51,928 bases of DNA from Pseudomonadales bacterium (lineage in GTDB: Bacteria; Pseudomonadota; Gammaproteobacteria; Pseudomonadales; Azotimanducaceae), in the NCBI GenBank assembly GCA_016779585.1, contig JADHNI010000021.1, positions 1 to 51,928 of the forward strand. The letters run 5' to 3'. The first letter of the stretch is position 1, and each line of letters starts with the position of its first letter. The notes under the pieces were generated by a model. The model was not told the DNA's origin, ran no database searches, and saw only the letters and a list, made by a program, of their open reading frames with translations. A program made the position numbers and the translations under genes. This document shows positions 25,988 through 34,244 of the stretch, in pieces.

Positions 25988-27602
25988 TTCGCTGAACCGA
26001 CTTAAATTACAACTGCTGTGGGACCGCCTGCTGGCGGTTGTTGAAGAACAGGCGCAGACACTGATTCGAACCGCCTTTTCCACCACCGTGCGGGAAGCAG
26101 GTGATCTCTCCGCAGGCGTCTTTGATACAAGGGGTCAGATGCTGGCCCAGGCAGTCACCGGTACTCCAGGACACGTTAACGCCATGGCAGCGAGCGTAAA
26201 CTTTTTCCTGGAAAAGTTTCCGATGGCTTCCCTGAATCCGGGCGATGTGCTCGTGACGAACGATCCATGGGAAGGCACAGGTCACCTGAATGATTTCACG
26301 GTGGTAACGCCGGTATTCAGGGGAAACACCGCCATTGCACTTTTCGCTTCCACCTCACACATTGCCGACGTGGGTGGCCTGGGTTTCGGGCCGGATGGCA
26401 GACAGGTGTTTGAAGAAGGTATTAACCTCCCTATTGGCTACCTGTTCAAAGATGGCGAACCCAATACGGTCATGCTGGATATTCTCAAAGCCAATGTCAG
26501 GGATCCGCGCGCGGCAGAAGGAGATCTTTATTCACTGGCGGCCTGTAACAAGGCAGGCAGCGACAGCCTTCTGAGAGCCATGGATGAGTTCAAGCTGGAA
26601 TCTCTCGACGAAGTAGGCGCCATGATCATCGATAACTCAAGAGCAGCCATGCTGGCCGAGATTCGTAAACTGCCCCAGGGTACCTGGCAGAACAGCATGA
26701 GAGTGGATGGATACGACGAACCGGTCGACCTGGCATGCCGTGTCACCATCAGCAGCGAGGGCATCGAAGTAGACTGGACGGGAACCTCACCGGTCAGCGG
26801 TCACGGTATCAACGTACCCCTGACCTATGCGCAGGCTTACACCTCTTTCGGTGTTCGTTGTGTGGTGGGTAATGACGTGCCTAACAATGCAGGTTCACTG
26901 GGCGTGGTGCGGGTCAGCGCACCGGAAGGCAGCATCCTGAATGCACCCAGGCCAGCTGCGGTTTCGGCAAGGCATGCCATAGGCCAGATGCTGCCGGATG
27001 TGGTACTCGGCGCCCTGGAAACGCCTCTCAACGGCAACGTACCCACGGAAGGTGCTGCCTGCCTGTTTGGGCCTGTGTTCATGGGTGGTCGTGGACTGAT
27101 ACCGCAAAGCAGCAGCGACACCTGGGTAATGAATGCTTTTTACACCGGAGGTACCGGTGCGCGGCCTCAAAAGGATGGTTTGTCCTGTACGGCATTTCCT
27201 TCCGGAGTTAAAAGTACGCCGGTAGAGATTACGGAGAACGCCGCGCCCATCATTATCTGGCAAAAGGAATACCGGCCGGACTCTGCCGGCGATGGACAGT
27301 ACCGGGGAGGCTTCGGGCAAATCATGGAGTTCGGGCACGCCGATGATGAGCCGTTTATAGTTTCCAAGATGTTCGACCGGATTCAACATCCACCCCGGGG
27401 GCGACATGGGGGGCATGACGGCGCGCCTGCCAGCGTCTATGTCAAGGATGGGGAGACACTAGCAGGCATGGGCAGAGCGCTGATTCCGGCCGGACGTCGT
27501 ATGGTGCTGGAAACTGCCGGCGGCAGCGGCCGGGGTGAACCCGACCGACGGCCTCAGGAATCAAGGGATAACGACAGTCGAAGCGGCCTGATCACACGCT
27601 AG
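25980..27602 (+). CDS. hyuB: Hydantoinase/oxoprolinase subunit B
   Basis: This 540-residue protein is of the HyuB family and forms a complex with HyuA to hydrolyse hydantoins, 5-oxoproline or related lactams with ATP. Hallmarks are RTAFSTTVREAGDLSAGVFD near the N-terminus, GDVLVTNDPWEGTGHLNDF and FASTSHIADVGG, which contain candidate metal ligands, and the GGFGQIMEFG and PPRGRHGGHDGAP motifs towards the C-terminus. The ATG overlaps the last eight bases of hyuA (ATGACTGA). The reading frame extends upstream through the repeat, but ATG 25980 is the natural start. It converges with the His-rich gene by four bases. Confidence 0.94.
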   Translation: MTDSLNRLKLQLLWDRLLAVVEEQAQTLIRTAFSTTVREAGDLSAGVFDTRGQMLAQAVTGTPGHVNAMAASVNFFLEKFPMASLNPGDVLVTNDPWEGTGHLNDFTVVTPVFRGNTAIALFASTSHIADVGGLGFGPDGRQVFEEGINLPIGYLFKDGEPNTVMLDILKANVRDPRAAEGDLYSLAACNKAGSDSLLRAMDEFKLESLDEVGAMIIDNSRAAMLAEIRKLPQGTWQNSMRVDGYDEPVDLACRVTISSEGIEVDWTGTSPVSGHGINVPLTYAQAYTSFGVRCVVGNDVPNNAGSLGVVRVSAPEGSILNAPRPAAVSARHAIGQMLPDVVLGALETPLNGNVPTEGAACLFGPVFMGGRGLIPQSSSDTWVMNAFYTGGTGARPQKDGLSCTAFPSGVKSTPVEITENAAPIIIWQKEYRPDSAGDGQYRGGFGQIMEFGHADDEPFIVSKMFDRIQHPPRGRHGGHDGAPASVYVKDGETLAGMGRALIPAGRRMVLETAGGSGRGEPDRRPQESRDNDSRSGLITR

Positions 27603-27925
27603 TGGTGACTGTGACGCCTGTCATCACACTGGTGTTGGTGCCGATCACCTGAGTACCCGAAATAGTGGTAATCCCACCAGTTAGGTGAGTAATAGACGCC
27701 AAACACCGGATGCCTGCGGTGTGAGCTTCGATGGCTTTTGTACTCGTGCCTACGATGATGTTTCCTGCCGTAGTCGTACCTGTTTCCGCGCTGGTGATGT
27801 TTATCCTCATAACTGACGAAGTAGTAATCATCACCGTGCCTGTCGACCTTAACTTTCACTTTCATCGCATCTGCCCACGCACTTGAGGTAAAGACCAGAA
27901 GCAGTATCGCAATCAACGTTTTCAT
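27599..27925 (-). CDS. Exported His/Tyr-rich small protein
   Basis: This 108-residue protein has a strong signal peptide (MKTLIAILLLVFTSSAWA). Its mature part is highly enriched in His, Arg, Tyr and Asp (DKHHQRGNRYDYGRKHHRRH, then DRHQHQCDDRRHSHH at the end). An internal hydrophobic YSPNWWDYHYFGY patch is present. Such compositions suggest metal binding or envelope association, but no family is recognised. AAAGGAG before ATG supports the start. It converges with hyuB, overlapping by four bases. Confidence 0.75.
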   Translation of the reverse strand: MKTLIAILLLVFTSSAWADAMKVKVKVDRHGDDYYFVSYEDKHHQRGNRYDYGRKHHRRHEYKSHRSSHRRHPVFGVYYSPNWWDYHYFGYSGDRHQHQCDDRRHSHH

Positions 27926-28009
27926 TTTGCTCTCCTTTCGCTGGTGGCAGGAGAAAGAATGCGCTGGCGGCGATGAACGAAAAATTAACCAGCTGAACGC
28001 TGCGTGAAT

Positions 28010-28468
28010 TCAGGTTGTTTCACGGAAACGGTATTCATCCAGGTAGGCTCGAACTTCTGCCAGCTGCCTGGTCTGGTGCTGCAGCCCCGTGGCGGGAAAT
28101 TCTCGGGCAAACTCGCTGAGCAGCGGCTCGATGGCAGCAATACTCTCATCCCTGGCGCTGCGCCCCGCTGGTGTCATCGTCACCAGTTTCTGTCGACCGC
28201 TGCTGGCGTCAGGCTGCACGCGCGCAAAACCTTTTGCTTCAAGCTTCTTCAGGGTATTGGTCATGGCACCACCAGTCACCTGAAACGCCCTGGCAAGCCT
28301 CGTCGGGGTCGCCTGCGTATCCACGCGTACAAACCAGTTCAGGACACTGAACTGCGAAATCGTGAGCTCATGTGGCAGCTGCTGCTCAAACATGGCCGTT
28401 GCCAGCTGGGAAATGATGCTGATCTCATTAAAAAACGTGAACAGTGTGTCGGTGTTTCGTCGTGCCAT
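28010..28468 (-). CDS. MarR-family transcriptional regulator
   Basis: This 152-residue winged-helix protein has LPHELTISQFSVLNWFVRVD, then TPTRLARAFQVTGGAMTNTLKKLEAKG as the recognition helix region, and the wing FARVQPDASSGRQKLVTMT. MarR proteins bind palindromic sites as dimers and respond to small ligands. It is divergent from the membrane-anchored protein gene at 28547. Twin AT-rich palindromes fill the intergenic region, so it probably represses itself and its neighbour. Confidence 0.93.
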   Translation of the reverse strand: MARRNTDTLFTFFNEISIISQLATAMFEQQLPHELTISQFSVLNWFVRVDTQATPTRLARAFQVTGGAMTNTLKKLEAKGFARVQPDASSGRQKLVTMTPAGRSARDESIAAIEPLLSEFAREFPATGLQHQTRQLAEVRAYLDEYRFRETT

Positions 28469-28489
28469 GGGCTCATTCTAGCTAATTTG

Positions 28490-28517
28490 TTTAATATTAA
28501 ATACTTTAATATTAAAG
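28490..28517. promoter_or_regulatory. Twin palindromic operator for the MarR regulator
   Basis: Two perfect palindromes, TTTAATATTAAA at 28490-28501 and CTTTAATATTAAAG at 28504-28517, lie between the divergent marR-type gene and the gene at 28547. Their centres are 15 bases apart. They share the same core and are the best candidate binding sites for the adjacent MarR protein. The site probably overlaps both promoters. Confidence 0.7.
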
Positions 28518-28546
28518 TGTTTGTCAGTTAACCAGCAGGAAAAGCA

Positions 28547-28954
28547 ATGAGATACATATTCTGGATTATCGGTATCCTGGTGGCTCTGGTCGTCGGCATT
28601 GGATTACTGCAGATGGCTGCATCAGAGCGCGTTGAAGTGGTGGAACTTCATACACAGGATGAAAGTGGAGAGCAGGTAACAACGAGACTATGGATTGTCG
28701 ACCACGATGGCGCCCCTTACCTGCGCGGCGAATCCCAGTCGGGCTGGTTTCAGCGACTGCAGTCGCAAGCGGTTGTCGAGATGACACGACATGGCGAAAC
28801 ACTTCGTTACCAGCATGAAGTGCAGAACGAGAACATAGGCACCATCAACCAGCTGATGCGGGAAAAGTACACCTGGGGAGATGAAGTGATCGCCTTTATG
28901 CTCGGCAGCCGCGAACAATCAAACGCCGTTCGGCTAACTCTCGATCAGCCGTAG
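28547..28954 (+). CDS. Membrane-anchored split-barrel (nitroreductase/DUF2255-like) protein
   Basis: This 135-residue protein starts with a single hydrophobic segment (IFWIIGILVALVVGIGLLQM). The soluble part (VTTRLWIVDHDGAPYLRG, then SGWFQRL) resembles the small FMN/F420-binding split-barrel families in which a WVV-DG-YVR strand pair precedes a Trp. This is a pattern-level call. It lies next to the twin operator and is likely controlled by the divergent MarR. Its 3' end overlaps the convergent phosphodiesterase gene by 21 bases. Confidence 0.7.
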   Translation: MRYIFWIIGILVALVVGIGLLQMAASERVEVVELHTQDESGEQVTTRLWIVDHDGAPYLRGESQSGWFQRLQSQAVVEMTRHGETLRYQHEVQNENIGTINQLMREKYTWGDEVIAFMLGSREQSNAVRLTLDQP

Positions 28955-29755
28955 TTCCGCTACCACGGCCCTGTGGTCAGACACGGGGTCGGGTAACACC
29001 TCGTGGGACACTATCTCGATCTCATCGGATACGAGCACCCAGTCTAGTCGCCGCTGGAATCGAGGAAAGGTAACCATCTGCTCATCGGGCTGCCAGGTGG
29101 TAAGGCCAAGCGCCTCTTCCAGCAGCGGAATCAGCGTGCTGCCAGGCTGGTAGTCAGCATTCAGGTCACCCATAACGATCCGTGGATTGTCACGATAAGC
29201 CAGCGCTTCAATCAACTTGTAGGCTTCCTTCTTCCTCTGGTTTTTGGTCAGGAAATCAAAGTGTACAGACACAACATCCACATCAACATGCTCAGCACCG
29301 GGCCAATGGGTTGTCGATAGCACGAAACCCTTTCGAGGGCGTGCAAACGGCCTGCTAAAACGAATACTTCTGGGATCTTTCAGGGACTGGCGGGAAACCA
29401 GCGCTGTGCCATATTCCAGGTTCCCTCCCTGGATATGTGCACCCGAAAAATGATGCGGATACTCGGCAATCTCTGCAACAAACTCTGTGTGATTGAACCG
29501 GCCGTTCCAGAAGCTATCGGTATCGATTTCCTGGAACGCCGCCACATGAGGATTTTCCCGTTTAAGCACATTGGCAATGCGCCACAGGTGCTGTCTCGCC
29601 TGCTCGGAGCTCTGCAGCAGCTGACTTCGCCCATCGGCACGGGCATGCGCCACGTTCAGGGTCATGACTTTCATGGTGGTGGGCATGGTGGCAGGCTCGC
29701 TGGCCTGGCCGATCGAGACAATCAACGTCATCAGAAACAGCCAGATTATTTTCAT
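28934..29755 (-). CDS. Exported endonuclease/exonuclease/phosphatase (EEP) family protein
   Basis: This protein of 273 residues has a signal peptide (MKIIWLFLMTLIVSIGQA) and the EEP fold used by phosphodiesterases, DNases and sphingomyelinases. Motifs are KVMTLNVAHA at the first strand, VAAFQEID with the metal-binding Glu, VVSVHFDF, RIVMGDLNADY, and the terminal SDHRAVVAEL with catalytic Asp and His. The ATG at 29755 has GGAGG seven bases upstream and overlaps the DUF5329-like gene stop by four bases. The substrate cannot be told from sequence. Confidence 0.9.
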   Translation of the reverse strand: MKIIWLFLMTLIVSIGQASEPATMPTTMKVMTLNVAHARADGRSQLLQSSEQARQHLWRIANVLKRENPHVAAFQEIDTDSFWNGRFNHTEFVAEIAEYPHHFSGAHIQGGNLEYGTALVSRQSLKDPRSIRFSRPFARPRKGFVLSTTHWPGAEHVDVDVVSVHFDFLTKNQRKKEAYKLIEALAYRDNPRIVMGDLNADYQPGSTLIPLLEEALGLTTWQPDEQMVTFPRFQRRLDWVLVSDEIEIVSHEVLPDPVSDHRAVVAELRLIES

Positions 29756-30144
29756 CTTCCCGCCTCCGGACCATTCAGAATCCGGAGCTCTGCGGCCTTC
29801 TCCAACATCCACTGTTCCGACGACGTAATTTCAGTGCCGCATTGCACCTGGTATGCCTTGCCACTCATCAGGCTCCGTGTCGCTGTAAGCGACACAAATG
29901 TTTCGATTGAATCGATCTCTTCTTCGAAGTGCGCATACTTGCGGGCAATGTGCTTAACACTTTCTTCTGCGCTGTGGCGTTTGCCATTACGTATAAACTC
30001 ACATCCAGACCCGGCGACCGCGCTGACCAGGGCGTCAATATCAGCCGCCAACACTTCCTTCGGAGAGGCTGTTGCAGAGATGGCGAGCGAACCCAGCAAC
30101 CCAATCAATAGGGGTCTCATTATGTTATTCAGGGTGGACTTCAT
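29752..30144 (-). CDS. DUF5329-like exported protein
   Basis: This 130-residue protein begins with a signal peptide (LLIGLLGSLAISATA). The mature part contains ADIDALVSAVAGSGCEFIRNG, then AEESVKHIARKYAH and SLMSGKAYQVQCG. The FIRNG, H-x-R-KY and SGKxY positions match my recollection of DUF5329 proteins, whose function is unknown. Two in-frame starts are possible (30144 and 30120). It overlaps the start of the EEP gene by four bases, forming a two-gene operon of exported proteins. Confidence 0.78.
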   Translation of the reverse strand: MKSTLNNIMRPLLIGLLGSLAISATASPKEVLAADIDALVSAVAGSGCEFIRNGKRHSAEESVKHIARKYAHFEEEIDSIETFVSLTATRSLMSGKAYQVQCGTEITSSEQWMLEKAAELRILNGPEAGR

Positions 30145-30287
30145 TGCTATCAGTATTGGGATGATTTGGGAAAATTCAATCTCGGCTTTACCGGGTCTTT
30201 AAACGAAAACCGTGGCATTCTGCCCCGGCGTTAGTGAGTTGGCATGGGAAATTCCGACAAACGGTCGGTATCCCCTCAAAATCAGGC

Positions 30288-31535
30288 CTAACGGATGATG
30301 ACCGGTAACTCCGCATAACCCTTGACGAAGTTGGAGTTCACCATCACAGGCTCACCAACGACCTCGATCTTGTCGAACCGCTTCATGATCTCTTCCCAGA
30401 GAATGCGCAGCTGCATTTCAGCCAGGCGATTACCCATACAGCGGTGAATGCCGAAGCCAAATGACAGGTGTCGCCTTGCACCCTTACGGTCAATCAGGAA
30501 CTTGTCGGCATCTTCGATAACGCTGCTGTCGCGGTTACCGGACACGTACCACATCAGCAACTTGTCACCCGCCTTGATGTTCTTACCGCCCAGCGTGGTG
30601 TCTTTCAGGGCTGTGCGACGCATGTAAGCGAGCGGAGTCTGGTAGCGGATGATCTCTGCCACCATGTTAGGAATCAGCCCAGGATTATCTCTCAGCTTCT
30701 GGTATTCCTCAGGGTTTTCATTCAGGAATCGGACGCCCCCGGAAATGGAATTACGGGTTGTATCGTTGCCACCCACTATCAGCAGCACCAGGTTGCCCAG
30801 GTATTCAACGGGATCCATGTTTTTGGTGGATTCACCGTGGGCCAGCATGGATACCAGGTCATTTTTTGGTGGTTCGTTGACACGCTCATTCCACAGACGC
30901 GTGAAATACTCGAGACATTCGATCAGCTCCGCACGTCGCTGGTCTTCGCTTTCAATGATTCCAGACTGCTCATCTGCTGTCGCCACATCAGACCAGCGAG
31001 TGAGCTTTCGGCGATCTTCGAACGGAAAATCAAACAGGGTTGCGAGCATCTGGGTGGTCAGCTCAATTGATACCTTGTCGACCCAGTTGAACTCCTCACC
31101 CCTTGGCAGTGAGTCAAGTATCTTGCAGACACGCTCGCGGATGGTGGCTTCCATGGTAGCAAGGTTGGAAGGGGCAACGACGCCACTGACTTCCTTGCGC
31201 TGACGATCATGCTTGGGCGGATCCATGGCAATGAACATCGGCAGGGGAAACTCCTCGTCCTGGTCTGTCGCCACAATGGAGCCGTCAGAAGAGAAGGTTT
31301 CGTGATCAGTGTCAACCGCCATGATGTCCTCGTAACGGGTGATGCTCCAGAAAGGACCTACTTCCTCATGATCCTTCTGGTAGTGCACGGGATCTTCCGC
31401 ACGAAGGCGCTCGAATATGCGCACATGGTAATCATTGTGGAACAGCTTGGGATTCATAAGATCCAGCTCATCCAGGTTGATGGAGTCCGGATCCTGGGTC
31501 ATCCAATCAGTATCGGTATTTACCGCTTCGCTCAC
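30288..31535 (-). CDS. Cytochrome P450, CYP153-like
   Basis: This 415-residue soluble P450 has the oxygen-binding I-helix LLIVGGNDTTRNSISGG, the ExxR motif (AEIIRYQ), and the haem-ligand loop SFGFGIHRCMGNRLAEMQLR with Cys366. The segments MDPPKHDRQRKEV and LRILWEEIMKRFDKIEVVGEP, split across helices, resemble CYP153 alkane omega-hydroxylases, which oxidise terminal methyl groups. Assignment to CYP153 is by recalled motif, not alignment. GTG is the start, preceded by GGGAAG. It lies 81 bases after the quinohemoprotein dehydrogenase on the same strand. No ferredoxin or reductase partner is adjacent. Confidence 0.92.
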   Translation of the reverse strand: MSEAVNTDTDWMTQDPDSINLDELDLMNPKLFHNDYHVRIFERLRAEDPVHYQKDHEEVGPFWSITRYEDIMAVDTDHETFSSDGSIVATDQDEEFPLPMFIAMDPPKHDRQRKEVSGVVAPSNLATMEATIRERVCKILDSLPRGEEFNWVDKVSIELTTQMLATLFDFPFEDRRKLTRWSDVATADEQSGIIESEDQRRAELIECLEYFTRLWNERVNEPPKNDLVSMLAHGESTKNMDPVEYLGNLVLLIVGGNDTTRNSISGGVRFLNENPEEYQKLRDNPGLIPNMVAEIIRYQTPLAYMRRTALKDTTLGGKNIKAGDKLLMWYVSGNRDSSVIEDADKFLIDRKGARRHLSFGFGIHRCMGNRLAEMQLRILWEEIMKRFDKIEVVGEPVMVNSNFVKGYAELPVIIR

Positions 31536-31616
31536 TTTTCTTCCCTCTCTTGGCGTTCTTATGTTGACGTTGCTGACATTCTACCGTTTTTTTGCGGTTT
31601 CGCCTGTTGATTTCGG

Positions 31617-33851
31617 TCAATCCAGCGTTCCAGCTTTCAGACGGTGCGCCTCACTGATCACATATTGGTGCACTGCACGAGCATCGTCCTTGGTGAGGGA
31701 GCTGGCAAAACTCACCATGCCTCGCTCCTTGAGAATGCCACCCAGGACAATATCTTCAAACACGATATGCTTGCCCGGTACCAAGAACCGCAGGTCCGGG
31801 ATCACACCACCGGAGCGAACACTCGGTCCGTGACAGACGCCGCAATACTTGTGATACATGAATTTACCGTGGGCAATCTCTTCATCCGTGGCATCAATCG
31901 GTGGCGGTTCTGGGAGAACCTGGGCCACATCAACCACGGGTGGCAGCTGCTCCGTACCACCCAGCTTGTATGTCAGGATTCGGCCCCGCGGCTTGAGTTC
32001 GTAGCTTTCCGCGGCAGCAGCGGTCAATGCAAAAGCACCGCCCCAGCCGGCAACAATGGTGACGTATTGTTCGCCATCAATCTCATAGGTCACAGGTGCG
32101 GCAATGGCACCGGTCTGTGCCGGGGCTGACCAGAGTTCCTCACCATTGTCAGCGCGATACGCTGCGAAGAAGCCACTGGAGTTACCCTGGAAAATCAGGT
32201 TGCCATGGGTCGACAGCATGCCGCCGTTCCAGGTGCCTGCATGCTGCACTCGCCAGACCTCTTTCTGCTCGACGGGGTCCCAGGCTGCAATATGCCCCCT
32301 CAGTAATCCGTCAATCTTGGCATCAACACCGGAATCACCAGTGGGCATATTCAACCGCCAGTCGTTCGCCAGGTTCCAGCGCCCTTCCTCGTAGTTGAAC
32401 TCCGGCTCATTGCCATAGGCGTATGGCATATCGAGCGCCGGGATATACACCAGCCCTGTATCTGGACTGTAAGACATGGGATGCCAGTTATGACCACCCA
32501 GGGGACCAGGCTTATGGAATGCGGCTTCGATCTCTGCAGCCGTCATCGCGCCGAGCGCAGCAACCTGCTCTTCCGGGGTCATGTCCAACAGGGGACTGCT
32601 GACCTGGTAGCGTGCATTGTCAGTTTCAACCGGCCTGCCGGTTTCCGGATCCACGTGGGTCGCCCAGGTCATGGGGATGTATTGTTCAGCAGAAATGAAT
32701 TCCCCCGTCACGCGATCCAGTACATAGAAGAAGCCGTTCTTCGGTGCCTGCATGATGACCCTGCGCATCTGGCCATCAATTTCGATGTCCGCCAGGATCA
32801 TGTGCTGGGTCGCAGTGTAGTCCCAGGTATCACCCGGTGTTGTCTGGTAGTGCCAGACGTACTCACCGGTGTCCGGGTTCAGGGCAACAACGGAAGACAG
32901 GAACAGGTTATCCCCGCCTCCTGGACTTCGAATATTCTGGTTCCAGGGTGAACCGTTTCCGACACCAATATAAAGGTAGTTCAACTCAGGATCGTATGCC
33001 ATGGAATCCCAGACAGTGCCTCCACCACCAAAGGTCCACCAGCGACCGGTCCAGGTTTTGGCAGCGTCCGCCATGGTCTCGGATTCAAAACCATCTGCCG
33101 GATTGCCAGGTACCGTGTAAAAACGCCAGACCTGCTCGCCGGTCGCCGTATCATAGGCCGTGACATAGCCGCGCACACCATACTCAGCACCACCATTTCC
33201 AATAATGACCTTGTCTTTGATGATGCGCGGTGCACCCGTAATCGTGTAGGGTTTGGTCCGGTCGATGGTGTTTACGTCCCAGACCTCTTCGCCTGTAGCC
33301 GCATCAAGTGCGACCAGGCGACCATCAATCGTGCCGACATAAACCCTGCCTTTCCAGACAGCAACACCCCGGTTCACGACATCACAACAGGCGTTTACGC
33401 CCCACTCTTTGGGTACTTCCGGGTCATACTGCCAGAGCAGCTCACCAGTGCGCGCATCATTGGCGAAAACCACGCTCCAGGAACCTGAGGTGAACATCAC
33501 GCCATCCACCACAATCGGCGTCGCTTCAAGACCCCGGTTAGTACCGGTGTCGAAGTACCAGGCAAGGCCAAGTTCACCAACGTTGTCAGCATTGATCTGG
33601 TCCAGTGGACTGAAGCGCTGCTCATCGTAGGTTCTACCGTGGGTCAGCCAGTTCCCCGGCTCCGTATTCGCCTGTTTGATTCGCTCACCGTCCAGTGAGC
33701 CCGTTACAGCCTGAATACGGGCAGCGACGCTCTCCTCGGTTGATTCTGCCTGTTCAATAGGCGTTTCCGGCGCTGGCTGATCGCGCTGACTCAATAGCCA
33801 GGCACCAAGAACAATGACACCACCAATGGCGAGAGCAAGAATGATTCTCAT
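31617..33851 (-). CDS. PQQ-dependent quinohemoprotein alcohol dehydrogenase
   Basis: This 744-residue periplasmic enzyme oxidises alcohols to aldehydes with PQQ. It has a membrane-type leader (IILALAIGGVIVLGAWLL), an eight-bladed propeller with repeats such as LDAATGEEVWDV, the vicinal disulfide C155-C156 (NACCDVV) over PQQ, and the active-site segment GDTWDYTATQ. A C-terminal cytochrome c domain carries CGVCHG (C670, C673, H674). The residue two after the catalytic Asp is Thr, not Asp, so a calcium rather than lanthanide enzyme is expected. It precedes the CYP153-like gene and could take its alcohol products. Confidence 0.94.
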   Translation of the reverse strand: MRIILALAIGGVIVLGAWLLSQRDQPAPETPIEQAESTEESVAARIQAVTGSLDGERIKQANTEPGNWLTHGRTYDEQRFSPLDQINADNVGELGLAWYFDTGTNRGLEATPIVVDGVMFTSGSWSVVFANDARTGELLWQYDPEVPKEWGVNACCDVVNRGVAVWKGRVYVGTIDGRLVALDAATGEEVWDVNTIDRTKPYTITGAPRIIKDKVIIGNGGAEYGVRGYVTAYDTATGEQVWRFYTVPGNPADGFESETMADAAKTWTGRWWTFGGGGTVWDSMAYDPELNYLYIGVGNGSPWNQNIRSPGGGDNLFLSSVVALNPDTGEYVWHYQTTPGDTWDYTATQHMILADIEIDGQMRRVIMQAPKNGFFYVLDRVTGEFISAEQYIPMTWATHVDPETGRPVETDNARYQVSSPLLDMTPEEQVAALGAMTAAEIEAAFHKPGPLGGHNWHPMSYSPDTGLVYIPALDMPYAYGNEPEFNYEEGRWNLANDWRLNMPTGDSGVDAKIDGLLRGHIAAWDPVEQKEVWRVQHAGTWNGGMLSTHGNLIFQGNSSGFFAAYRADNGEELWSAPAQTGAIAAPVTYEIDGEQYVTIVAGWGGAFALTAAAAESYELKPRGRILTYKLGGTEQLPPVVDVAQVLPEPPPIDATDEEIAHGKFMYHKYCGVCHGPSVRSGGVIPDLRFLVPGKHIVFEDIVLGGILKERGMVSFASSLTKDDARAVHQYVISEAHRLKAGTLD

Positions 33852-33940
33852 GAAGGTATTTCCCCGATCGTTATTATTGTTAAAGCTTGATAACCAGCGA
33901 TGCTACGCAAGACGCCAGAACGCCGCAAACAGGCCGTCCG

Positions 33941-34168
33941 TCAACGAACAGGCACTATAGAGCAGGTCTGGGTCGTCTCATCAAAGGTGATCAGCGCTTC
34001 CCCACGCTCCAGCTGCTGTCTCACCTGGTGACACTTGTCGCGGAGAGATATCTCTGAAGCGCCATACTCGGTTCCTTCTCGTGTGACGAATTCTTCAATC
34101 ACCCTGTAAAGGGCATCTTCAGAAAGATCCTGCCATGGAATGTTGAGCTGTCCCAAGTTAGCGACCAC
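33941..34168 (-). CDS. yheU: YheU (UPF0270) family protein
   Basis: This protein of about 75 residues is small and cytoplasmic. LNIPWQDLSEDALYRVIEEFV followed by REGTEYG matches the YheU/UPF0270 family well, as does the RQQLERGEALITFDE region. The family's function is not known. Start choice is uncertain: GTG at 34168 or TTG at 34156 fit the family length, whereas the longest ORF extends into the divergent regulator. It is divergent from the TorR-like gene. Confidence 0.82.
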   Translation of the reverse strand: MVANLGQLNIPWQDLSEDALYRVIEEFVTREGTEYGASEISLRDKCHQVRQQLERGEALITFDETTQTCSIVPVR

Positions 34169-34193
34169 TACTATTTCAGTTAACGGATTCGTA

Positions 34194-34199
34194 TATAAT
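34194..34199 (+). promoter_or_regulatory. Candidate -10 element for the regulator gene
   Basis: A perfect TATAAT lies 45 bases upstream of the ATG of the response-regulator gene. No good -35 hexamer is found at the usual distance, so a regulator-dependent or weak promoter is possible. Confidence 0.3.
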
Positions 34200-34244
34200 G
34201 CCTGACTCTGGACAGAATGTTTTAGGGAAGAACCAGCAGTAGCG

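Noticed and set aside
25721..26086. Antisense ORF with FQNCR repeats resembling pentapeptide-repeat proteins
   Set aside because: It is the mirror of the 15-bp hyuA tandem repeat; both hyuA and hyuB read through with clear family motifs on the other strand.
31617..33851. Lanthanide-dependent (XoxF-like) alcohol dehydrogenase
   Set aside because: The catalytic Asp is followed by Tyr-Thr (WDYT) rather than the DYD signature, and a C-terminal cytochrome c domain marks a quinohemoprotein.
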